Assembly: GCF_013373865.1 (NCBI RefSeq)
Contig: NC_050471.1
Coordinates: forward strand, 17,355,047-17,419,046
From: Monomorium pharaonis
Taxonomy: Eukaryota > Arthropoda > Insecta > Hymenoptera > Formicidae
Length of the DNA stretch: 64,000 nt
Direction: 5' to 3'
Both the position numbers and the translations under genes were made by a program. How positions within the stretch are numbered: position 1 is the stretch's first letter; every line of letters starts with the position of its first letter. The notes under the pieces are model-generated. The model saw only the letters and a list, made by a program, of their open reading frames with translations, ran no database searches and had not been told where the DNA came from. This document shows positions 44,206 to 54,357 of the stretch, piece after piece.

Positions 44206-45112
44206 ATACACCTTATAACTCCAAAATGGCGCTCATGCGATGACCTTCCTTTCCCTCCCGTCGTTTATCTACAGACCTTGATTGTGCCTACAGAGCATGC
44301 ATCTACAGCTAAGGAGTATATGCAAATTAAAGACCTATAATCAAAGATGCGTCAATGGCTCCCCACCGTGACTCTTGTCCGCCATCTTGTACCCATACTG
44401 GTGACTGGATGGGGGCTGGGGGGCTGGAGTCTGGAGTAATGGAGATAGTAAGAGTAAACAATGCGAGCCTGCTCCAAGTTCTACTCGCAACCATATAGCT
44501 GCTGCAAATTTAATTTTTCTTGTTCTTCCTGTGTATCGTCAAAATATAGTGACTCTCGAGAGTGCAGAGATTGAATTACCTTATAATTTCTGACACATTC
44601 CTTTAATCTATATTGCTCAGCACAAAGCACTCTCCCCTCTTCCTTGCCCAGCGTAGGTACGCAATGGCGGATAAACCATGTGATTCAAGTGACCAATCAA
44701 AATTGTGTTCGCCATTGGCGAATCTTTTATTATAGGTCTTTAATGCAAATGTGAACGCTGCTCATGCCGTTACATATTGTTGGAAATTTCGGCTAACTTC
44801 CACGAATTATATAAAATGTATTTGCATCACTCACAAACCTTTTTAATCAAACTTCACAACTTTTCACACAAACTTTAAACGATTCCATATAATACCTTTG
44901 TTTAATTAATATATTCCTGTTAAATGTTGGGTGAAAAAATAATTAATTACAAATAAACGAATGACTCACAAACCTTTTTAATTGCACTTCAAACCTTTTC
45001 ATACGAAATACAAACGATTACACATAGCAATTATTTAAAAAAACGTTCACTTCCGGTCAAGTGTGAGCGAATTTTGTCAGCGAAAAATACGTGTCATGGA
45101 AATCCAGTCTAA
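44206..45112. other. Spacer with small repeats
   Basis: TTAAAGACCTATAATCAAAG (44325-44345) is matched in inverse by TTATAGGTCTTTAAT near 44735, so 44320-44750 may be a diverged inverted-repeat element. ACTCACAAACCTTTTTAAT occurs twice in direct orientation (44827 and 44966). No gene was recognised. Confidence 0.4.
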
Positions 45113-45250
45113 GGACTCCCGCACAGACTTTTGCATAACGCATAACATAAATGCATAAGAAATTCGATTGGTTGATTTTGCTTATGGATCAATTAATTTG
45201 CTTATGTACATACGTTATGCGTTATGCAAAAGTCTGTGAGACCGCCCTAA
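45113..45250. mobile_element. PIF/Harbinger-like MITE
   Basis: Inverted ends GGACTCCCGCACAGACTTTT and, inward, GGCGGTCTCACAGACTTTTG are followed by GCATAACGCATAAC on both sides. TAA lies next to each end. It is about 135 bp long and non-coding. Confidence 0.65.
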
Positions 45251-45295
45251 ATGTATCAACAGTTATAATGTATGAATATTCAAGATGCGCTTGAT

Positions 45296-45822
45296 TTAAC
45301 TGTGCGCGATTGAACGGTGTGTAAAAGAACTGCGCAATTGAACGGTGCGCGATTGAAAGCCATCACACAATGCCAGGCAACAGGCAATAGGAATAGGAAA
45401 TAAAGGAGAGAAAAAGAGAAGATCCTTTCTCTCTTTCATTATTTCTGTTCCTATTGCCTGTTGCCTGGCATTGTGTTTAGGCCCTGAACCGTGTGCGATT
45501 GAACGGTGCACCATTGAACGGTGCGCAAAAAAAACCGTGCGCAATTGAACGGTGCGCGAAAGAACTGTGCGCAATTGAACCGTGTACAATTGAACTGTGT
45601 GCAAAAGAACCATATCCAATGTAATACGTTAATTTATTTAAATTAGTTAATAACATGCGTTGTGTCCAAAAGCAACGGTGTCCAATCGAACTGTGTCCAA
45701 ACGAACTGTGGTAATTGAACGATGCGCAATTGAACAGTTAGCAATGTTTTGTGTCTAATAGCACAGTGGGAAATTGCAACGTGTCCAATTGTACTGTGCG
45801 CAAATGAAGGCCTCTCTGGTGA
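45296..45822. mobile_element. Motif-array element, right side
   Basis: Units of the type GAACGGTGCGCAATT (45300-45600) and GTGTCCAATTGTACTG lead to CGCAAATGAAGGCCTC at about 45820, the inverse of the start at 41238. A small MITE (45365-45475) is inserted. AT-rich DNA at 45620-45660 separates two blocks of units. Confidence 0.6.
45365..45475. repeat. Hairpin MITE in motif array
   Basis: CACACAATGCCAGGCAACAG, GCAATAGGAA and the complement GGCATTGTGTTTAGG form arms of about 45 bp around a GA-rich middle. The array units resume on both sides. Confidence 0.7.
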
Positions 45823-45832
45823 CCCGTGCCGT

Positions 45833-46090
45833 TGAGTGAGTCCCAGATGCGCACAGTAATAAACGGACACAGCAGGCTGAGTGAAACGGACACAGTAACA
45901 AACGGACACAGTAACAAACGGACACAGTAATAAACGGACACAGTAATAAACGGACACAGTAATAACCGGACACAGTAACAAACGGACACAGTAACAAACG
46001 GACACAGACCAAATGCGCACAATGCACATGCGCACGGACCAAATGCACACACGGAAAGTCGCAAACCCATGTGATGCAGTGAATACTTTG

Positions 46091-46141
<51 letters not shown>

Positions 46142-46526
46142 GGGGTCAAGGGGGGCCTTTAGCCCCCTCTCCCGCACTCACCCCGTCCAAGTCGCTAACC
46201 TATGTGGACTTTACTCTGCTTGCAATGTACATGGATTGCATTTGGTCCGTGCGCATGTGCATTGTGCACATTTGGTCTGTGTCCGTTTGTTACTGTGTCC
46301 GTTTGTTACTGTGTCCGTTTGTTACTGTGTCCGTTTATTACTGTGTCCGTTTGTTACTGTATCCGTTTATTACTGTGTCCGTTTATTACTGTGTCCATTT
46401 GTTACTGTGTCCGTTTCGCACTGTGTCCGTTTGTTAAGGTGTTCGTTTGTTACTGTGTCCGTTTGGTCTGTGTCCGTTTCACCTAGCCTGCTGTGTCCGT
46501 TTATTACTGTGCGCATCTGGGACGTT
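45833..46526. mobile_element. Complete motif-array element with core, 694 bp
   Basis: This is the cleanest member. CCCGTGCCGT is present directly before (45823-45832) and after (46527-46536). The arms share CCCAGATGCGCACAGTAATA and AACGGACACAGCAGGCT in inverse orientation. Inside them, 16-bp units of ACGGACACAGTAACAA run left to right (45890-46010) and the complement GTGTCCGTTTGTTACT on the other side (46275-46500). The core at 46046-46205 has a CA run of about 50 bp and a GGGGGGCCTTTAGCCCCCT hairpin. No transposase is present. Confidence 0.75.
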
Positions 46527-46536
46527 CCCGTGCCGT

Positions 46537-46850
46537 CGGGGGGATGACTCTGGAGATGGTGGTCGTCCAAAGACACGCGGATCAAATACTCCGGGTTCGA
46601 TGAGTCGCCACTTAAGACGTTTTATCTGGCGTTTTCGCCCTCCTCGCCGAGATCGCGACATAACGAACTACGGTGATATTAAATGTGCGGGTTATAAGAG
46701 TACCCATGGTTGTGATATGTAGGGCGCGCCAGGCAGATTCTCAGAAGTTTAAAAGAAAAAAAGAAAGAAAAGGAGGAAGAAAAAAAGGGGATAATTTATT
46801 TTATCTAGAGAACGATCAAGTTGCTGATTGAAGATTTATTTTTGTCTCTA
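46537..46850. other. Spacer, unidentified
   Basis: GC-balanced to about 46730, then an A/G-rich run (46755-46795). I see no gene or element end. Confidence 0.35.
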
Positions 46851-47358
46851 CCCTAAGAGCACAGTTGACAGGAAGTCGACTAAATGTCGACTTCTAAAAG
46901 TTGACAGAAAGTCAACTAAATGTCGACTTCTAAATAGCCGACTTCTAGAAGGAAAGTCACGACTAGCGCTGCGTTCGGGAAGCGCATATATCTTGTGTGT
47001 TATCAGTGCTATTGCTCAATTTGCGTCATTTATTAGACGGAAAAGATTTCGTGCTTGGGCCGACAAGAAAAAGAGAATCGGCGTAGTTACTAATGCATCG
47101 GAAAACGAAATGTTTGCCAAATTATTTATTGAGTTATCATAAATCGCAGATGACTTAGGAATAAAAATATCACCACCATAATGATTTGTTTGAAACAGGA
47201 GGTTCAGAATCACGATAATAAAGCAGCAAATTATGTCTATTTCTTTGATGTTTTGGGAATTCTCCCGAAAACTTTCCTTATATTTGACAGAACGAGTTAA
47301 ACATCTACTCATAACCTTAAAAATATACTTCCATTCATTATTTCCGCATTTTCGATCT
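46851..47358 (-). mobile_element. Unnamed repeat, copy B
   Basis: It starts with CCCTAAGAGCACAGTTGAC and AAGTCGACTT/TTGACTTTC words like copy A. From about 47010 the reverse complement matches the interior of copy A, first the part at 41171-41237, then 31690-31824, then 30085-30167. A 99-codon minus-strand frame (47016-47312, MSRCLTRSVKYKESF...) crosses both insertion sites of copy A uninterrupted. It has no motif I recognise and may not be a real gene. A MITE abuts the end at 47359. Confidence 0.6.
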
Positions 47359-47478
47359 GGGGCCCTATTCTGTACCGGCTACTGACAACTATCGGCGTCA
47401 TTGTGCAGGCTTTTTGTCATATAAAATATCTGCAACAACACCGATAGTAGTTGGTAGGCAGTACAGAATAGATCCCCC
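47359..47478. mobile_element. GGGGCCCTATTCTGTAC MITE
   Basis: The inverted ends are GGGGCCCTATTCTGTACC and, inward, GGGGGATCTATTCTGTACTG. The arms continue to CAACTATCGG/CCGATAGT, about 37 bp each. A target duplication was not fixed. Confidence 0.65.
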
Positions 47479-47645
47479 AGGTAGTAAGCTCACGTCATTT
47501 TGACGTTCCAAAATGGTCATTTACTGACTATTCTTAACGTCACGAAATGACGCCCTTATAACGTTAAAATGACGGTCGAATGTCACAAATTCCTGACGTC
47601 ATGAAATGTACCGTATTTTGACGTCATAGAATGACGTGAACAATA
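47479..47645. repeat. TGACGTCA/AAATGACG word repeat
   Basis: A chain of ACGTCATTTTGACGT, CCTGACGTCATGAAATG and GACGTCATAGAATGACG words. It resembles the interiors of the CCCA-ended elements and follows CCCAGGTAGTAAGC, but no right end is visible nearby. Confidence 0.5.
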
Positions 47646-48776
47646 TGTTGTCAAAAAGATCTCTAAAAAATATCCTATTTCTGAAAATGATAACATAAAG
47701 AGACTTTTAAAAGATAACATATAATGTCAGAATTTTAACCAATGCGTCGTTTTTTGAGAACAGAAAGATATTATGAAACTAATATCTAAAAGATTTCTTA
47801 AATCGGATATTTTTAAAATGCAACTAGAGATAAAAAAATAAAATAAAAATTTCATTTTTTTTATTATTCTTATCAACAGTACGTACTAAATTTGGGACAA
47901 ATTTTTATTAATTAATTAAATTTAAATTATATTATTTTATTTTATTCTTACTTGCCTCTGGTTTTGAACCCGGGATTACAAACCTTGTACTCTATCTGCT
48001 ATACCAATTTGACTCATCGATATGGGTACTTGTTATTGTCTACATATACATATATGTTATAAACTGACGCAATTATATTATTTTTTATAAAAGCAATTAA
48101 ATTTTGCAAAACATATTAAAAATAAATAGCATTAATTTATTTACTTATTAATTTCATTGTTAAATTTATCTTTTTCCATAACCTTAATAATTTGATGGAA
48201 ATTGCGATCTATTTAGCATTAATACTTTGAAGCGTTCAAATGGTTAATTAGATAATTTTAACTATATAGATCACATATATTCTAAGAAAAATTGAATAGT
48301 ACATTTATTATTCTGTTTTTGTATTCAGTACATGATAAATTTAGATTTTGTGCATTTTTTTGTGCGCAGTAATTGTAGACAAGCCATTATTTTTGAAAAC
48401 ATTATGATCCTTACTTTGAAAACATTAACATCCTTATGATAATTTTTTTTAATATCAAATGGATCTCTCATTCAGAATGCTATAGTGTTGTGTGATTTCT
48501 GAGTCAACTACGACGCGCATGGATGGCTCAAAAATCGGACAGCATTGTGATATCTTTTATGAGATATTAAGCTGATATCATTTAGATGTGATATCCTAAG
48601 GATAACATTTTCAAGAAACTTAAATGAAACTCTTCCATGAGATATCTCAAAGACCTCTCTTAGTAGACGTCTCTGATAAATGTTACCATTTGGACATCAT
48701 TTCCAAGATATCTAAAGGTTTTATTAAAAAAGTTCTCTTAAAGTTTTCATTCTGATAAGCGTGTTGTCTGGGTAAC
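47646..48776. other. AT-rich spacer with GATATC words
   Basis: From about 48540 to 48770 short words such as GATATC, AGATATC and GAGATAT recur, ending in GCGTGTTGTCTGGG at 48773, a CCCAGACAACAC-type end. A tRNA-like sequence is at 47945-48020. No gene was recognised. Confidence 0.4.
47945..48020 (-). repeat. tRNA-like sequence (SINE or pseudogene)
   Basis: On the minus strand, TTGGTATAGCAGATAGAG resembles a tRNA D-arm and A box region, and CCCGGGTTCAAAACC fits the B box and T arm, at about the right distance. The acceptor stem does not pair cleanly, so it is not a functional tRNA gene. Confidence 0.45.
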
Positions 48777-49273
48777 TTCTACCATGAAAATAAATGTTCC
48801 ATACAGCTATGAAAGTTTAATGGATACCTAATGGACGTCTATCTAACTTCCATCATGGAAGTAAATGTTCTATAGAGCTATGAAAGTTTAGTGGATCCCT
48901 AATAGACATCCATCTAACTTCCACTGTGGAAGAAAACATCCAATGGAGCTATGGATGTTTAATGGATCCCTAATGGATGTCTATCTAACTTCCACCATGG
49001 AGATAAACCTCCATTGGAGCCATGGACGTTTACTGGATCTTTAATGGACGTCTGTCTAACTTCCGCCATGGAGGTAAATCTTCAATGGAGCCATGGAAGT
49101 TTACTAGATCCCTAATGGACGTCTACCTAACTTCCGCCATGGAGGTAAATCTCTAATGGAGTTAAGGAAGTTTACTAGATCTCTAATGGACGTCCATCTG
49201 ACTTCTACCATGGACATAGACGTCCCATGGATCTATGGAGGTTTAATGGACGTCCATTGGACATCCACTGGAT
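48777..49273. repeat. 71-bp tandem array, seven units
   Basis: Seven successive 71-bp units run from TTCTACCATG. The consensus contains CCATGGAGGTAAA, GGAGCCATGGA and TAATGGACGTCTATCTAAC. Units are diverged and contain self-complementary CCATGG and GACGTC. The array is followed by CTATGTGGG at about 49288. Confidence 0.75.
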
Positions 49274-49290
49274 GCCAATTTCTATGTGGG

Positions 49291-50488
49291 TCCTGAACCA
49301 GAAATCTTAAAAATATAAGAACACTATATATAAGGCCAGTACGTCTTGTAATATCCAAATAATATACAATTTTTATTTTGACCTTGAAACTCAAAATTTA
49401 AATTTCGAGATTTTCACAAATTCAAAATAGCCATTAGAAGCGCTCTTAAAAACAAGAATTTTTGACGCAAACTAGAATCCAATATCTCAAACCATTCTCG
49501 AGTTATAAGCAATCCAAAATTGAAAAACTACCCCCCAAAAAACAAAAATATAAGCTCTCCTGATGGTACTGGTACTAATCCGGCCTTCCTCCGATGTCTG
49601 GTTCATGAGATATAGTTTATTTAAGGGTTTTACTTGAGAATATACGAGTAAAATGTTAATTAACAAATGAAAAATTGTTACTAAATAAATTAATTTTACT
49701 AATTTCACCATGCTAAATTAAAATAACTACCTCAAAATTTATTATATCAAACTTTTATGAGCCTAACTATTAATTTTCTAATCGTTTATTGCTAATAAAC
49801 AATTAGAGCTTATAAAAATTAAGGGCACGACTAAAATTAATAACAGAATTATTACGCCGACCCTGTGCGAATAAGAATTACATTTTACTAATTAACGAAT
49901 TATTTCATTAAGCTCCAGAGTATTGCATAAGCCTTAAATAATATAAAATTGTTGTTATAATAAACCTAACAACTAAACATTAAAAACTTTATAATTATCT
50001 TGGACTCTGGACATAAAAGTCTCATAAAATTTTTATCTTGATCAGCTTAAATTTACAGTCTATGGATATAATTATCACAGATATATATAATTATATAACT
50101 AACAATCACTTTTACTAATATCAAAACTCTACTACAAGTTAAGAACAATTTTTGAGGCTTTTGCAAGATACCTGACAAGCGTATAAACTATCAAAGCGCA
50201 TATAATTGTAAACGTTAATTAAGAGTAATTTTAATCGACCGTAACATTATAATTAATAATATGTATTGGCACCATCGCTCTCGTAATCAGTGAATCCAAA
50301 AACCTATATGGTGTTTGCATTTCATGAGTGTTTGTAAAAATTCGGGCCTCAAAGAATTAGTCAAAAGCTTCGCCCCCTGCTTTCGGTTACTCAGAACAAT
50401 TAACTAATTAAAATATTTTTGATGATTACATAAGCGATTACTTACCGATTTGATGACCTTCAAATATATTGTCAAGGTCATTATTCTA
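49291..50488. other. AT-rich spacer
   Basis: No gene was recognised. Confidence 0.4.
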
Positions 50489-50790
50489 AACAACTTTTTC
50501 TTATACATGTTACCGCCACTCAACCTTAGTTTTTGAGTTATACACAAAAAGTTATTAACAAAAAAAGTTTAATAAGTACAATACATGATAATTATTCATT
50601 ATAGAAGAGGTAACTCCGATGACCTTGATCATGACATATGTCGTCAAGTTCATCGAAGCTACCTCTCCTATACTGAATAATTATCATGTATTGTACTTAT
50701 TAAACTTTTTTTCTTAATAACTTTGTATATAACTCAAAAACTAAGGCCGAGTGGCGGTAACATGTATAAGGAAAAATTGTTCAGAATGCT
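50489..50790. repeat. Large palindrome, arms about 145 bp
   Basis: ATACATGTTACCGCCACTC...AGTACAATACATGATAATTA on the left returns as its complement on the right, around about 50637. The central part GACCTTGATCATGACATATG is diverged. Nothing is encoded. Confidence 0.75.
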
Positions 50791-51609
50791 AACTGCTCGC
50801 TCGTTTATTAATTTAAATAGTACTTGATTGGTTAATTTTATACGCTGCTTAATATTTTTGTTCTAAAGAAATAAAGTTTTACCATATTATATTCATGAAA
50901 AAGTATGTGCATGAATTACGTAATTCTCTTTGAATATGTTAATCTAGTAAAAATACTATTACATTTAAATCATTAAAACAATTCTTTTTTAATTTTTTCT
51001 ACATAAATATTTATTATTATAAAAAAATATTTTAAAATAACATTAGTTTCTTGCTTAAATTTTATTCATTATTTATTTTTTTTTGAAAATGTCGATTTTA
51101 AAAATAAAATAATAAATAAAATTTATATGATAGAAACTATGTTATTTTAAAATATTACACATTATTATTAACATATTATTGTTTTGAAAACGTTAAGAAC
51201 TCTTATGTTACAAAATATGTGTGAATAAAAAGTTACATGGAAAATTCCTTAATCAAATTTTAAAATAGAAATCAGGATATTTTGGACTAGAATAGAGGAT
51301 ATACCGAAATAACATTTAAACATTTTATTCCAATTGCTGATTTGTTCTCTTTACGAAAAATATCGTTTATTATAAATTACACATAAATACAGAAGAGAAA
51401 TATTTTATAATTTCATCCTTGTAATGTACAATATTTATCTAACTTAAAGTTACAATTTCTTGCAGTTATTATTTAGTGATTTGATTTCAGTATTACTCTA
51501 TTTTTATAATAAATCTGCATTGTTTATCAAACTTTTGAATTCTAAGATTACTGAACATCTTCAGTTTATATATTTTATGATTTTATGAGGACCTCTTCAT
51601 AAGATCTTA
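50791..51609. other. AT-rich spacer, includes 3' end of the minus-strand gene
   Basis: Just downstream (minus sense) of the stop codon at 51610, candidate AATAAA signals on the minus strand lie near 51365 and 51321. Nothing else was recognised. Confidence 0.35.
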
Positions 51610-51723
51610 TTATTGCGCAGGCAACTGTATGACATCAATGACTTTGGGCATTTGATCTTGAGCCAATTCTATTTTCAATAATGCATTTAGGTTTTGAATT
51701 TCTTGTTGTGCCTTGCGTAAATT
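51610..51723 (-). CDS. Last coding exon of an unidentified coiled-coil protein
   Basis: Read on the minus strand, an acceptor (TTTTTTAG) is followed by 37 open codons and TAA. The residues are NLRKAQQEIQNLNALLK, then IELAQDQMPKVIDVIQLPAQ. The leucine/isoleucine spacing and charged residues fit the end of a coiled coil. Codon usage and composition stand out from the AT-rich flanks. Upstream exons should lie at higher coordinates, but I found none with confidence in the repeat-filled DNA there. I do not recognise the family, and give no function. That it is a real exon is likely but not certain. Confidence 0.6.
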   Translation of the reverse strand, partial: NLRKAQQEIQNLNALLKIELAQDQMPKVIDVIQLPAQ

Positions 51724-51964
51724 CTAAAAAATTCAATTTTAAGAAATATTATTTTTCTTAAAAAAACATATGTATATCTAGAAAGTTCAAAACAAAGCCT
51801 ACCATAATAATTTTTTTGTGGAAAAACTAAGAAATAATTAAGAAATCGGATTTATTCAATTGTAAAGATCATATTTTAATCTATTTAATATTTAAATTTA
51901 TTAAAACTATTAAAACATGTAACCGGTATGCATTACACAACAAAGAATAAGAGAAATTTTATTA

Positions 51965-52732
51965 ATCCCTTAAAAAAACCTTAAAAAGGTAAAAAAGATA
52001 CGCCAAGTACATAAACGCGTGCTTTCCAAAATAAATTTGAGATCAATACAGTTAGCCAAGTATATTTTAAAAGACTTAAAGAAGTTTAATAAACATCTAT
52101 TAAAAAATTGCTTAAACGGGCTTGATGATTAAATGATTAAAATCAACCAACGGGATTATAGTGAAGCAAAAACTTGGCGTGCCCGGCTCGTATTTTTTTT
52201 GAATTTCCAAAGCTCTATGTTATTGATATTGATAAATATATATACAAGAATACAATTAATGTGATTCGGATATTGCTTTACTATCTGTCAATTTCTGCTT
52301 TATTATATGTTATCACTTATATTCCCATTTTTCACATAATTTTTGAATAGAACCATTTTTGAATGCGTTTATATACTTGACATATATACTTGACATATCT
52401 TTTTTAACTTTGTGAAGTTTTTCATAAGTTATTAATTTTTTTATTATTTTATTCGTACAAATAATTTTCATATTGTTTAACATTGATCATTTTAAGTCGG
52501 GCGTTTTAAGTCGGGCACGCCAAGTTTTTGCTTCACTATAATCCCGTTGGTTGATTTTAATCATTTAATCATCAAGCCCGTTTAAGCAATTTTTTAATAG
52601 ATGTTTATTAAACTTCTTTAAGTCTTTTAAAATATACTTGGCTAACTGTATTGATCTCAAATTTATTTTGGAAAGCACGCGTTTATGTACTTGGCGTATC
52701 TTTTTTACCTTTTTAAGGTTTTTTTAAGGGAT
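51965..52732. mobile_element. Near-identical inverted repeat, 224-bp arms
   Basis: Arms 51965-52188 and 52509-52732 are equal in length and, by eye, differ at one position. They start ATCCCTTAAAAAAACC and end CTTGGCGTGCCCGGCT. The 320-bp spacer is AT-rich and non-coding. No target duplication was found. It may lie in an intron of the gene ending at 51610. Confidence 0.8.
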
Positions 52733-53289
52733 TTCACTTTTTTTTGTAAAAATTAAAGAGTTACTTCTTTTTTAATTACATTAAGTTTTATTATACATAT
52801 TTTTTAATGTGTTAATTTGATATGTATGTATGTATATATGTATATATTTTCCATAATTTATTTTATTTTATTTGTTCTGTAAAAAATATGAATGCATTTT
52901 TAGCATTTCAAGGCCAATTGCATTTCTTTATACTTAAATCATTTATTAACATCCATTTTGCGCTTTTAGTACATATCATGTTTATGTAATGTCCATCTAT
53001 TATGTTTTCACCGTGATAAAAGATTGCACTAATATTTTTATACTTATTTGCATTGACAGATAAAAATTTTTTATTAATATTTTTGACATTTATTACATAT
53101 ATATTATGTATATTATTTGTTATTATTATTTATTTATTTTATTTTTATTAATTTTATTAAATTTTTTCGTGTACTAATAATATCACTTACATTACTCACA
53201 TTCAGACGTTGTAATTTTATTATTAATTTTTATATTAATATTTTTGACATTTACACATATATCATGTATTTGTTTATGTTATATATTTA
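52733..53289. other. AT-rich spacer
   Basis: Extremely AT-rich DNA. The open frames here are rich in I, F and Y from base composition. No gene was recognised. Confidence 0.45.
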
Positions 53290-53885
53290 TTTTATTTTTG
53301 TTAACTTATTATACTTTTCTCGCATACCAAATTCACTATTTATATCATAAAATAATTTTTTATATGTTTAGTTTTATAAAATTATATGTAAGCACATTGT
53401 GAAGCCCCTTGAAGGACACACCGGCTTTGCGTGTGTGTGTGCATGTATATGTGAATTTGTAGAAAATAACTCAAATAAGCTTTTTTGCGCAAGAAATCTC
53501 AAGATCACAGAATTATTAAGTTTATTATATTTTTTTGCATACCAATATTCACCACATATATTACGAAATAATTTTTATTTTAGTTTTATAAAATTATATG
53601 TAGGCACATTGTGAAGCCCCTTGAAGGACAAACCGGCTTTGGGTGTGTGTGTGCATGTATATGTGAATGCGTGGAAAATAACTCAAGTGAGCTTTTTTGC
53701 GCAAGAGATCACAAGATCTTAGAATTATCAAGTTTATTATATTTTTTCGCGTACCAATATTCACCACTTACATTACAAAATAATTTTATTTTAATTTTAT
53801 AAAATTGTATGTAGGAACATTGTGAAGCCCCTTGAACGACAAACTGGCTTTACGTGTGTGTGTACATGTGATCTGTGGAAAATAT
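53290..53885. repeat. 211-bp tandem repeat, about 2.8 units
   Basis: ACATTGTGAAGCCCCTTGAA starts units at 53394, 53606 and 53817, with a partial unit before (53290-53393) and the last unit breaking off after about 70 bp. Each unit contains a short TG run and GCTTTTTTGCGCAAGA. The two similar open frames starting MKPLEG are products of the repeat. Confidence 0.85.
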
Positions 53886-54357
53886 CCAAGTGATCCAAGT
53901 GAGCTTTTTCGCGCAAGAGATTACGAAATCTCAAAAATGAGTGTACCAATTTTAATCGGAGTAGTCGCAATCGAAAGCTGACATCAATATTATATAACAA
54001 AATTGCCATTAAATTTTTGATTATGATTTTAGTTTCTGAGATATTTTAACTGAAAGTGAATTTGACAGCTAAATTCCAGATAAAGCTTAGTAGCGGCGTG
54101 ACATTTGCATCATTTGCATCATGCAGCAAAATTATTTATGTACTTGGCGTCGCGCCGCTACCGCGTCGCTTGATATATAAACGTATAAATTTATATAAAC
54201 ATTTTATATTAACAATAACATAATCATGAATTAAAAACAAACATTATTCGATCAAAACTGAGTCTTCTAATATTTCTTGTATAGTTTTATATGCCTTTCA
54301 AATTCATTAAACTGCGCACCGGATAAATTTTTGGTCTGAAACACAGTTACAAATTAA

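Noticed and set aside
45643..46547. Frames with VRLLLCPF repeats on both strands
   Set aside because: Products of the GTGTCCGTTTGTTACT array; the complementary arms give matching peptides.
53290..53885. CRISPR-like regular repeats
   Set aside because: Units are 211 bp, tandem, without spacers, in an animal genome.
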